A stretch of DNA of 6,843 nucleotides. It comes from an uncultured Burkholderiales bacterium. GTDB lineage: Bacteria; Pseudomonadota; Gammaproteobacteria; Burkholderiales; Burkholderiaceae_D. A model generated the notes under the pieces. That model made no database searches. It was not told the origin of the DNA and saw only the letters and a list, made by a program, of their open reading frames with translations. The stretch is from positions 1-6,843 of the forward strand of contig CALMOR010000103.1 of NCBI GenBank assembly GCA_937872165.1. The letters run 5' to 3'. This document shows, one piece after another, positions 1 through 6,020 of this stretch. Every line of letters starts with the position of its first letter. Positions within the stretch are counted from its first letter, which is position 1. A program made the translations under genes and the position numbers.

Positions 1-21
1 CGTTCGCGTCGTCGCGCACGC

Positions 22-27
22 TAGAAT
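22..27 (+). promoter_or_regulatory. Candidate -10 box for the fumarase gene
   Basis: The hexamer TAGAAT matches the sigma-70 -10 consensus TATAAT at five of six positions and is a rare AT-rich island in this DNA. It lies 46 bases before the fumarase ATG, which would leave a leader of roughly 40 bases. A -35 box at normal spacing would fall at or beyond the left edge of the window, so it cannot be checked. The same hexamer appears before rnpB and before the FKBP gene. Confidence 0.35.
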
Positions 28-47
28 TCGATCCCCTTCGGTAGCGA

Positions 48-64
48 CGCGGCCAGGGGCCGCG
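48..64 (+). promoter_or_regulatory. GC-rich hairpin in the fumarase leader
   Basis: CGCGGCC (48-54) and GGCCGCG (58-64) form a perfect 7-bp stem with the 3-base loop AGG. The stem ends 9 bases before the ATG at 74. The only purine-rich, Shine-Dalgarno-like run in the leader (AGGGG, 55-59) lies in its loop and stem. The structure could therefore limit ribosome access, but a regulatory role is inference. Confidence 0.45.
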
Positions 65-73
65 ACACGTTCC

Positions 74-1615
74 ATGACCACCATCCGCCAGGACGACCTG
101 ATCGAATCGGTCGCCGCCGCGCTGCAGTTCATCAGCTACTACCATCCGGTCGACTACCTGCGGCACCTGTCGCGCGCGTACGACCGCGAGCAGAGCCCGG
201 CCGCGAAGGACGCCATCGCGCAGATCCTGACCAACAGCCGTCTCTGCGCCGAAGGCAGGCGGCCCATCTGCCAGGACACGGGCATCGTCAACGTCTTCCT
301 GAAGATCGGGATGGACGTGCGCTGGGAGGGCTTCACCGGCAGCATCGCCGATGCGATCGACGAGGGTGTGCGGCGCGGCTACGACGATCCGTCCAACAAG
401 CTGCGGGCATCGATCGTCGCGGACCCGCAGTTCGAACGCAGGAACACCGGCGACAACACGCCGGCCGTCGTCGCGATGGAGGTGGTGCCGGGCGATACGG
501 TCGACGTGACGATCGCGGCCAAGGGCGGCGGTTCCGAGAACAAGTCGAAGTTCGTCATGCTCGATCCGTCCGACTCGCTGGTCGACTGGGTTCTGAAGAC
601 GGTGCCGACGATGGGCGCGGGCTGGTGCCCGCCCGGCATGCTCGGCATCGGCATCGGCGGCACGGCCGAGAAGGCGATGCTGATGGCCAAGCAGTCGCTG
701 ATGGACGACATCGACATGCACGAGCTGCTCGGCCGTAAGCGGGCCGGCGCCCCGCTCGACCGGACCGAGACGCTGCGCGTCGAGCTGTACGAAAAGGTCA
801 ATGCGCTCGGCATCGGCGCGCAAGGTCTCGGCGGGTTGACGACGGTGCTCGACATCAAGATCGCGATGCATCCGACGCACGCCGCGTCGAAGCCGGTCGC
901 GATGATTCCCAACTGCGCGGCCACGCGCCATGCGCACTTCGTGCTCGACGGTTCGGGTCCGGCCTTTCTCGAACCGCCGTCGTTCGACGAATGGCCCGAC
1001 GTGCGCTGGCGACCCGATACCGAGCGCTCGAAGCGCGTCGACCTCGACACGCTCACGCCCGCGGAGGTCGCGAGCTGGAAGCCGGGGCAGACGCTGCTGC
1101 TCAACGGCCGGATGCTGACCGGTCGAGACGCGGCCCACAAGCGCATCGCCGACATGCTCGCCCGCGGTGAGGCCTTGCCCGTCGACTTCAGGAACCGCGT
1201 GATCTATTACGTCGGTCCGGTCGACCCGATCGAGGGCGAGGCCGTGGGCCCCGCCGGGCCGACCACCGCGACCCGCATGGACAAGTTCACCGAGACGATG
1301 CTGGCCGAGACCGGACTCGTCGCGATGATCGGCAAGGCCGAGCGCGGACCGGCCGCGATCGAGTCGATCCGCAGGCACGCGAGCGCCTATCTGATGGCCG
1401 TCGGCGGCGCGGCCTACCTGGTATCGAAGGCGATCCGGCACGCGAAGGTCGTCGGCTTCGCCGACCTCGGCATGGAAGCGATCTACGAGTTCGACGTGAG
1501 CGACATGCCGGTCACGGTCGCGGTGGACTCGCAAGGGACCTCGGTGCACGAGACCGGCCCGCGGACATGGAAGGCGAGGATCGAAACCGGACGGATCGAC
1601 ATGGCGACAGCATAG
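74..1615 (+). CDS. fumA: Fumarate hydratase, class I, iron-sulfur (513 aa)
   Basis: This is a cytoplasmic TCA-cycle enzyme for reversible hydration of fumarate to L-malate. The chain has the full class I arrangement, with the alpha (4Fe-4S) and beta (swivel) parts fused. Three cysteines sit where the cluster ligands belong: C66 in CQDTG, C185 in WCPPGMLGIG and C281 in IPNCAATRHAH. The 119-residue gap between the first two equals that of E. coli FumA. The C-terminal part carries GRMLTGRDAAHKR (about 345-357), GPAGPTTATRMDKF (about 392-405) and, near the end, DSQGTSVHETGP. Length is close to that of single-chain class I fumarases (about 500-550 aa). The ATG at 74 fits the expected N-terminus, but no well-spaced ribosome-binding site is visible. 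Class I enzymes are oxygen-sensitive, unlike class II FumC. The family is clear; the symbol fumA rather than fumB is a convention. Confidence 0.95.
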   Translation: MTTIRQDDLIESVAAALQFISYYHPVDYLRHLSRAYDREQSPAAKDAIAQILTNSRLCAEGRRPICQDTGIVNVFLKIGMDVRWEGFTGSIADAIDEGVRRGYDDPSNKLRASIVADPQFERRNTGDNTPAVVAMEVVPGDTVDVTIAAKGGGSENKSKFVMLDPSDSLVDWVLKTVPTMGAGWCPPGMLGIGIGGTAEKAMLMAKQSLMDDIDMHELLGRKRAGAPLDRTETLRVELYEKVNALGIGAQGLGGLTTVLDIKIAMHPTHAASKPVAMIPNCAATRHAHFVLDGSGPAFLEPPSFDEWPDVRWRPDTERSKRVDLDTLTPAEVASWKPGQTLLLNGRMLTGRDAAHKRIADMLARGEALPVDFRNRVIYYVGPVDPIEGEAVGPAGPTTATRMDKFTETMLAETGLVAMIGKAERGPAAIESIRRHASAYLMAVGGAAYLVSKAIRHAKVVGFADLGMEAIYEFDVSDMPVTVAVDSQGTSVHETGPRTWKARIETGRIDMATA

Positions 1616-1627
1616 GATTTCGTCCTA
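1613..1627 (+). repeat. Short inverted repeat over the fumarase stop codon
   Basis: TAGGA (1613-1617) and TCCTA (1623-1627) can form a 5-bp stem with loop TTTCG. The TAG stop codon is the first arm's start. No T-run follows, so it does not qualify as an intrinsic terminator. The rest of the 49-base gap to the next gene shows no convincing promoter, which favours co-transcription of the two genes. Confidence 0.2.
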
Positions 1628-1664
1628 CAGCTACGTCCCGTGCCTCGCGAAAGAATGCGCGCCC

Positions 1665-2588
1665 ATGTCGCTCGGTCCGCTGTCCCTTCTCAAGTGGTCG
1701 TTCGTTCTCTGGTTCGTCGCCAGTGCGCTCTATGTGCATCTGCGCGGTCGCGTGCGCCACGGCGCGTTGCGGCAGATCTCGGACCATTCCAACTTCCTCG
1801 CACCGATGAACAGCTTCCTGCTGCTGTTCTCGCGCGTGCCGCGCACGCCTTACCTCTCGGCCGATCTCTTCCCCGACCTGCGCCCGCTCGCCGAGCACTG
1901 GCAGACCATCCGCGACGAAGCGCTGGCGATGGCGAGCGCGGGCGCGATCAAGGCCTCGGCGCAACTCGACGACGTCGGCTTCAACTCGTTCTTCAAGACC
2001 GGCTGGAAGCGCTTCTACCTGAAGTGGTACGACGAGGCCCATCCGTCGGCCGCGACCCTGTGCCCGAAGACCACCGCGTTGCTGCGGACGATCCCGAGCG
2101 TGAAGGCGGCGATGTTCGCGGAGCTGCCGCCCGAGGGTCGCCTGGTCCGGCATCGCGATCCGTACGCCGGCTCGATCCGCTATCACCTGGGACTCGTCAC
2201 GCCTGCGGACCCGGCCTGCTACATCGACGTCGACGGGCAGCGCTACTTCTGGAAGGACGGCGAGGCCGTGCTGTTCGACGAGACCTTCATCCACTACGCC
2301 GAGAACAAGACCGACTGCAATCGCATCATCCTGTTCTGCGACATCGAGAGGCCGATGCGCTTTCGCTGGGCGCAGGCGGTCAATCATTTCTTCGCGCGTC
2401 ATCTGGTGGCCGCCGCGGCGTCGCCTAACGTCGACGGCGATCGCACGGGCGGACTCAACCGCGCCTTCCGCCACATCTACAAGGGACGCCTCGTCTTCAA
2501 GCGCATCAAGACCTGGAACCGTCGCGTCTACTACGGCGGCAAGTGGCTGTTGTTCATCGGCATCGCGCTGGCCATCGTCTACTGGTGA
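1665..2588 (+). CDS. lpxO: LpxO-type lipid A hydroxylase (aspartyl/asparaginyl beta-hydroxylase family, 307 aa)
   Basis: This is an Fe(II)/2-oxoglutarate dioxygenase. LpxO adds a 2-hydroxyl group to a secondary acyl chain of lipid A at the inner membrane, releasing succinate and CO2. The iron-binding triad is visible as HRD (H163, D165) and H210 in ETFIHYAEN. R220, ten residues later, is placed to bind the 2-oxoglutarate carboxylate. A hydrophobic helix at about 7-25 and another at about 293-307 match the membrane anchors of the family, with the catalytic domain between them on the cytoplasmic side. The tail between H241 and W292 is basic (KGRLVFKRIKTWNRR), suited to lying on a phospholipid surface. 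Length agrees with Salmonella LpxO (about 300 aa). The ATG at 1665 has only a weak AAAGAA upstream. The lipid A substrate is inferred from family; related hydroxylases act on proteins or ornithine lipids. Confidence 0.85.
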   Translation: MSLGPLSLLKWSFVLWFVASALYVHLRGRVRHGALRQISDHSNFLAPMNSFLLLFSRVPRTPYLSADLFPDLRPLAEHWQTIRDEALAMASAGAIKASAQLDDVGFNSFFKTGWKRFYLKWYDEAHPSAATLCPKTTALLRTIPSVKAAMFAELPPEGRLVRHRDPYAGSIRYHLGLVTPADPACYIDVDGQRYFWKDGEAVLFDETFIHYAENKTDCNRIILFCDIERPMRFRWAQAVNHFFARHLVAAAASPNVDGDRTGGLNRAFRHIYKGRLVFKRIKTWNRRVYYGGKWLLFIGIALAIVYW

Positions 2589-2589
2589 G

Positions 2590-2611
2590 GCCGGCGTCGC
2601 GCGAAGCCGGC
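2590..2611 (+). terminator. GC hairpin after lpxO, possible weak terminator
   Basis: GCCGGC at 2590-2595 pairs with GCCGGC at 2606-2611. After one mismatch TC/GA can pair inside, leaving the tetraloop GCGC. The hairpin starts two bases after the lpxO stop codon. No T-run follows, so an intrinsic terminator is doubtful. A second, alternative pairing of CGCGC (2611-2615) with GCGCG (2626-2630) overlaps it. Confidence 0.3.
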
Positions 2612-2645
2612 GCGCGATAGCGGCTGCGCGATCGGCACGACTTGT

Positions 2646-2651
2646 CTACAG
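2646..2651 (+). promoter_or_regulatory. Weak candidate -10 box for the ankyrin gene
   Basis: TACAGT within CTTGTCTACAGTGCGG matches the -10 consensus at four of six positions. It lies in the most AT-rich part of the 91-base gap before the ankyrin ATG at 2680. The hexamer at 17-base spacing (CTGCGC) is a poor -35, so this is a tentative call. Confidence 0.2.
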
Positions 2652-2679
2652 TGCGGCGAAGTCCCCGTCCCGGCGTGCC

Positions 2680-4053
2680 ATGGCTACCGTCGATCCGACC
2701 CTGTCGTCCGCCTCTCCCGTCGAACGCTTCAACGCGCGCATTCGTCGCAATCCCCTCGTCGCCGCACTGATCCTCGCCGGCACGATCGTCATCGCGCTCG
2801 CGAGCTTCACCGACGCCGCGAGCAAGCTCGTCGCGCTCTTCCACCGGCAGACGCCGGCGGCCGCGCGCACGACGCTCGCGCAGATGAACCTGCCGTACAC
2901 CGCGCAGACGTTCATCGCGAGCGCGGCCGCCGGCGACGCCACCGCGGTCAAGCTCTTCGTCGCGGCCGGCATGGATCCGAACACGACGACCGACCGCGAG
3001 GGCAGCGCGCTCGGCAACGCCGCCTATCAGGGCCGCGATGAGGTCGTGAGCGCGCTTCTCGCCGCGGGTGCGCGCGTGAGCGGCGACGCGGACCATCCGT
3101 CGGCACTCGGCAGCGCGGCGGTCGGCGGTCACGACGCGATCGTGCGCCTGCTGCTCGACCACAAGCCCGCGCCCGATGCGGCCGCGATCGACGAGGCGTT
3201 CGTGATGGCCGCGAGCCGGGCCACCTATCCGCAGAAGCGCAACTACGAAGGGATGCGTCTCCTCGCCGCGCGCGGCGCCGACGTGAGGAAGCTCGCACCG
3301 ACCGTGTGGGCGGACGTCTTCGACCGGGCCATCGCGGAGGACGATGCGACCGAGGTCACGAAGGCGTTGCTGGATCTCGGCGCCGATGCCGACGGCGATG
3401 CGTCCGAGGCCGGCAAGGCCGTGACGCGCAGGACGCCGTTGATGGGCGCCGCGGCCGAAGGCTATCGATCCACCGTCGACCTCCTGCTCGCGCACGGCGC
3501 GCGCGTCGACACGACGTGGGACCGGCCCGAGGTCGACGACCGCGGCTGGACCGCGCTGATGCTCGCGGTCCGTCAGGCACGCGCCGAGGTCGCGGCCGCG
3601 CTGATCGCGAAGGGCGCCGATGTCGAACGCCTCAACAGCGCGGGCCACAACGCGTTGCTGCTCGCCGCGATGAACGGTGATCCGCCGACCTTCGAAGCCG
3701 TGCTCGCCCACGCCGTCAGGCTCGACGACGCGAGGGACCGCGACGGCGAGACCGCGTTGATGCTGCTCGCGACCGGGCGTCGATGGCCGGGCGAAGCGGC
3801 CGACGTCCATCCCGATGCGATCGCGGCGCTGCTCGACAAGGGCGCCCGGGTCGATGTCCGCGACAAGACCGGCCGGACCGCGCTGATGCTCGCGGCCGAG
3901 AGCGGCTCGGCCGCGGCCGTGCAGCTGCTGCTCGCGCACGGCGCACGGCTCGACGACCGCGACGCGGGCGGCAGGCGGGCGATCGACTACGCCCGCAAGG
4001 GGGGCGGTGCGGTCGCCGCGAACGCGGTGATGCGGCTGCTGCAGAGGGGGTGA
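2680..4053 (+). CDS. Membrane-anchored ankyrin-repeat protein (457 aa)
   Basis: Ankyrin repeats are protein-binding scaffolds; the partner here is unknown. The N-terminus is short and basic (RFNARIRRN), followed by one hydrophobic helix at about 25-42 and no signal-peptidase site that I can see. The rest of the chain would then lie in the periplasm. From residue 75 to the end there are about ten ankyrin units. The clearest are 107-137, 139-165, 250-280, 288-320, 321-352, 355-395 and 397-428, with the usual TALMLA, LLLAHGA and GADV elements. The stretch 166-245 is more degenerate. The unit at 355-395 has an insertion (GRRWPGEAADVHPDA). No enzyme domain is seen. The start codon is supported by the anchor directly after it, though no Shine-Dalgarno sequence is visible. 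Eukaryotic-effector or toxin-immunity roles are possible for such proteins, but nothing nearby supports them. Confidence 0.85.
   Translation: MATVDPTLSSASPVERFNARIRRNPLVAALILAGTIVIALASFTDAASKLVALFHRQTPAAARTTLAQMNLPYTAQTFIASAAAGDATAVKLFVAAGMDPNTTTDREGSALGNAAYQGRDEVVSALLAAGARVSGDADHPSALGSAAVGGHDAIVRLLLDHKPAPDAAAIDEAFVMAASRATYPQKRNYEGMRLLAARGADVRKLAPTVWADVFDRAIAEDDATEVTKALLDLGADADGDASEAGKAVTRRTPLMGAAAEGYRSTVDLLLAHGARVDTTWDRPEVDDRGWTALMLAVRQARAEVAAALIAKGADVERLNSAGHNALLLAAMNGDPPTFEAVLAHAVRLDDARDRDGETALMLLATGRRWPGEAADVHPDAIAALLDKGARVDVRDKTGRTALMLAAESGSAAAVQLLLAHGARLDDRDAGGRRAIDYARKGGGAVAANAVMRLLQRG
3484..3944 (+). repeat. Near-identical DNA blocks between ankyrin units
   Basis: Two short blocks recur exactly inside the ankyrin gene. 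CTGCTCGCGCACGGCGC occurs at 3484-3500 and 3928-3944. A 21-base block encoding part of the TALMLA element occurs at 3548-3568 and 3875-3895. All keep the reading frame. They suggest recent unit duplication or gene conversion, or simply the same codon choices at conserved positions. Confidence 0.5.
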
Positions 4054-4054
4054 T

Positions 4055-4651
4055 TCAGAGCGCGAACGCGCCCGACGCGTGGGCGCCGAGCAGCGCCGCG
4101 GCCGTACGACGCTGACCGTCGTTGCCGAGCTTGACGAGCAGCGTCTCGACGCTCGGCCGCGACGGCAGGTCGTGGCGGAGGCGTCGGAACGACTCGGCCA
4201 TCGCAGCGGGCTCGTCGTCCCACTGCTCGAGCAGGAAGGCGTCGGGATGCCTCTGCACCACGCCGAGAGCCATCAGCTTCTTCGTCGCGAAGTCCTTCGC
4301 GTTGCGCGTGATCAGATGGACCTTCGACGCGCCGGGGTAGTACGCGAACGCATGCAGCGCGACCGCGCAGGCGGCGACATGCAGGTCCTTCGCGTCGTTG
4401 ACGCCCGGCCACGCGGCCGCGAAGACCGATTGCACTTCGAGCACCGATACCATCGCCCCCGGCACCGACGCGTGCATCGCATCCGCGTTGCGACGCGCCT
4501 CGTCGTTCGTCGTCCGTCCGGTCTTGACGAGCGCGCGGCTCATCTCGTCGACGAGCAGCGGACTCCAGTGCATGCGGATCGCTCCGCCGTGATCGAGGTA
4601 CGCGAGGAGGCCTCGCGTCGTCGCGCCGTAGAGCACGTCGGCATCGACCAC
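4055..4651 (-). CDS. PIN-domain protein, putative ribonuclease (198 aa from GTG)
   Basis: PIN domains are Mg2+-dependent RNases, best known as VapC-type toxins. The acidic active-site residues are present: D3 in VDADVLYG, E36 in LVDEMSRAL, D89 in NDAKDLHV and D120 in RNAKDF. The core spans about residues 1-145. A helical tail with SVETLLVKLG and RRTAAALLGAH follows, making the protein longer than typical VapC toxins (about 130 aa). The GTG at 4651 removes part of the first beta strand. A longer reading from a CTG at 4675-4673 would begin KGPPVPVVVDADVLYG and restore it; that CTG overlaps the previous gene's stop codon as CTGA. The small helix-turn-helix gene lies directly upstream, so the pair resembles a toxin-antitoxin module. 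Its actual target and toxicity are unknown. Confidence 0.8.
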   Translation of the reverse strand: MVDADVLYGATTRGLLAYLDHGGAIRMHWSPLLVDEMSRALVKTGRTTNDEARRNADAMHASVPGAMVSVLEVQSVFAAAWPGVNDAKDLHVAACAVALHAFAYYPGASKVHLITRNAKDFATKKLMALGVVQRHPDAFLLEQWDDEPAAMAESFRRLRHDLPSRPSVETLLVKLGNDGQRRTAAALLGAHASGAFAL

Positions 4652-4671
4652 GACCGGGACCGGCGGGCCCT

Positions 4672-4860
4672 TCAGCCGAACACCTCGCGGTCGATCAGCG
4701 CCGCCAGCGCGACCAGCGCGACGCGTCGTGCGGCGAGGTCGTCGCGATGCCAGGCCAGCAGGTCGTCCTTCATCACGCCGGCTCGACCGCTCGCCGCGGG
4801 ACGCATCGCGATCGCACCGTCTTCGACGAGGCGCTCCAGGCGCGGGGCCGACAGACCCAC
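4672..4860 (-). CDS. Small helix-turn-helix (excisionase/MerR-like) protein, start uncertain
   Basis: This is a likely DNA-binding partner of the PIN protein downstream. From the GTG at 4860 it has 62 residues, including APRLERLVEDGAIAM, which reads as a recognition helix and start of the wing, and KDDLLAWHRDDLAARR, typical of excisionase-like proteins. The first helix of the motif (LGQASALVGLS) lies mostly upstream of that GTG. The frame stays open upstream to the TAG at 4918-4920, which is the FKBP stop, giving AGPVDPRDVWLDLGQASAL, but that stretch contains no ATG, GTG, TTG or CTG. A GGGCAGG about 11 bases before the GTG could serve as ribosome-binding site. Either the short form is made, an unusual start is used, or there is a sequence error. 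The antitoxin role is inferred from position only. Confidence 0.6.
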   Translation of the reverse strand: MGLSAPRLERLVEDGAIAMRPAASGRAGVMKDDLLAWHRDDLAARRVALVALAALIDREVFG

Positions 4861-4917
4861 GAGAGCGGACGCCTGCCCGAGGTCGAGCCAGACGTCGCGA
4901 GGGTCGACGGGTCCCGC

Positions 4918-5412
4918 CTACTTGACGTCGAGCAGCTCGACGTCGAAGACCAGCGTCGCGTTGGGCGGGATGACACCGCCCGCGCCGCGCGCGCCGTAGC
5001 CGAGCTCGGGCGGGATCACCAGCGTCCGCTGGCCGCCGACCTTCATGCCGGCGACGCCCTGGTCCCAGCCCTTGATGACGTGGCCGCCGCCGAGCGGGAA
5101 GTCGAACGGGTCGCCGCGGTCGCGCGAGCTGTCGAACTTCGTGCCCTTGTTGTCCGGGGCGGACGTGTCGTACAGCCAGCCGGTGTAGTGCACGACGACG
5201 GTCTTGCCTGCGACGGCTTCGGCGCCGCTTCCTGTCTTCACATCGGTCATCTTCATTCCTTCGGTGGGGGCGGTCGTGCCGTTCTGGTCGCCCTGCGCGG
5301 TGGCGGCGTTTCCCGACCAGGTCTTCAGGCCGACCGCGATGACGAGCGCGACGGCGATGGCGATCAGCACCATCAGTCCACAGCCCTTCGGCCTCGTTGC
5401 TTCGATCACCAT
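4918..5412 (-). CDS. FKBP-type peptidyl-prolyl cis-trans isomerase, membrane-anchored (164 aa)
   Basis: The enzyme isomerises X-Pro bonds during protein folding, here most likely in the periplasm. RPK near the N-terminus is followed by a hydrophobic helix at about 11-29, acting as signal anchor, or as a signal peptide if ATA (37-39) is cleaved. A Ser/Thr/Gly-rich linker leads to the FKBP domain at about 55-164. The binding-pocket residues line up with human FKBP12 at a constant offset of 57: F103, V112, I113, W116, Y139, I148 and F156. Y76, F93 and D94 are also present. Between Y76 and F93 there are seven extra residues (around SAPDNKG), in a loop. The ATG at 5412 has a good AGAGGAA three bases upstream. 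The 38-base gap from the CYTH stop may hold a promoter. The specific client proteins are unknown. Confidence 0.93.
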   Translation of the reverse strand: MVIEATRPKGCGLMVLIAIAVALVIAVGLKTWSGNAATAQGDQNGTTAPTEGMKMTDVKTGSGAEAVAGKTVVVHYTGWLYDTSAPDNKGTKFDSSRDRGDPFDFPLGGGHVIKGWDQGVAGMKVGGQRTLVIPPELGYGARGAGGVIPPNATLVFDVELLDVK

Positions 5413-5447
5413 GCGTTCCTCTTCAAGCCCTGTTCGTCGAGCGGCGC

Positions 5448-5453
5448 ATTCTA
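5448..5453 (-). promoter_or_regulatory. Candidate -10 box for the FKBP gene
   Basis: On the minus strand TAGAAT overlaps the TAG stop of the CYTH gene and lies 35 bases before the FKBP ATG. Its context TCGATTAGAATG matches the rnpB -10 region TCGCTTAGAATG at 11 of 12 positions. No good -35 is visible at 16-18 bases upstream. Confidence 0.3.
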
Positions 5454-5996
5454 ATCGAGCCGACGGTCGTCCGGCTCGCGCCGCGCGAGGTCCGCGAGCA
5501 GGTCGACGTAGGCGCACGTGACGAGCTGTGCCGGCTCGATCGACAGCCGCCGCATCAGGTCTTCGGCGATCGCCTGTCCTTCGTCGATCGTCTGCTCGGG
5601 CGTCAACACCACTTCGAGCTCCACGAAGTGGCCGAGGTCCTCGACGTCGTCGAGGTGGATGCGGGTCGCGCCCACGAGGCACAGCGTGCGCGTCTTCCGC
5701 ACGCGACCGACCGCGCCGTAGGCCAGTGTCAGCGTGCCCCGCAACGCCTCCGGCTCGGTGGTCGAGGCGATCACGTATTCCGACAGCTTCGGGCCCGTGC
5801 GATCGTCGCGGCGATAGAAGATCAATTGACCCTCGCCCGGCGAGAACATGCGCAGCTTGAGGCGGCCGTTCGGACAGGCGAAGAACGTGTCGTCCTGCGC
5901 GAACACCGTCGGGCCCCTGTCGGCGATGTCGAGCACGGCGTCGAGCAGACGGCCGGGCCGGGGGACGCGGGCCTTGATCTCGACGTTGCGGGCCAT
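5451..5996 (-). CDS. CYTH-domain protein (class IV adenylate cyclase-like / triphosphatase fold, 181 aa)
   Basis: CYTH proteins form an eight-stranded tunnel that binds triphosphates; members include CyaB adenylate cyclases, thiamine triphosphatases and inorganic triphosphatases. The chain opens with MARNVEIKAR, the start of the family signature, with N4 in place of the first Glu of the ExExK motif (E6 and K8 remain). Further charged tunnel residues are K47 and R49 in GRLKLR, R62-R63, K101 and R103 in RKTR, R112 in TRIHLD, and E126 and E128 in FVELEVV. Length and order fit a complete single-domain protein. The ATG at 5996 is preferred because the signature follows directly; an in-frame ATG at 6017 would add seven residues. 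Neither has a Shine-Dalgarno sequence. The gene begins 24 bases after the RNase P RNA. The substrate cannot be told from sequence. Confidence 0.87.
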   Translation of the reverse strand: MARNVEIKARVPRPGRLLDAVLDIADRGPTVFAQDDTFFACPNGRLKLRMFSPGEGQLIFYRRDDRTGPKLSEYVIASTTEPEALRGTLTLAYGAVGRVRKTRTLCLVGATRIHLDDVEDLGHFVELEVVLTPEQTIDEGQAIAEDLMRRLSIEPAQLVTCAYVDLLADLARREPDDRRLD

Positions 5997-6020
5997 GGCG
6001 TGACGGAATGGATGCAAGAG

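Noticed and set aside
379..1155. Open frame of 258 codons on the minus strand inside fumarase
   Set aside because: Ser-rich antisense translation with no motif; the plus strand carries a full class I fumarase.
1512..2474. Open frame of 320 codons on the minus strand opposite lpxO
   Set aside because: Low-complexity Arg/Glu/Val-rich translation with no motif; the opposite strand encodes a complete LpxO-type enzyme.
2590..2635. Strong intrinsic terminator after lpxO
   Set aside because: Hairpins are present but no T-run follows, so it is kept only as a low-confidence call.
2554..3939. Open frame of 461 codons on the minus strand opposite the ankyrin gene
   Set aside because: It is Arg/Gly-rich with no recognisable domain, and it mirrors the plus-strand gene, whose ankyrin repeats are clear. 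Long antisense frames are usual in such GC-rich DNA.
4079..4999. Open frame of 306 codons on the plus strand opposite the PIN and HTH genes
   Set aside because: It has no domain-like pattern, and the minus-strand frames contain clear PIN and HTH motifs.
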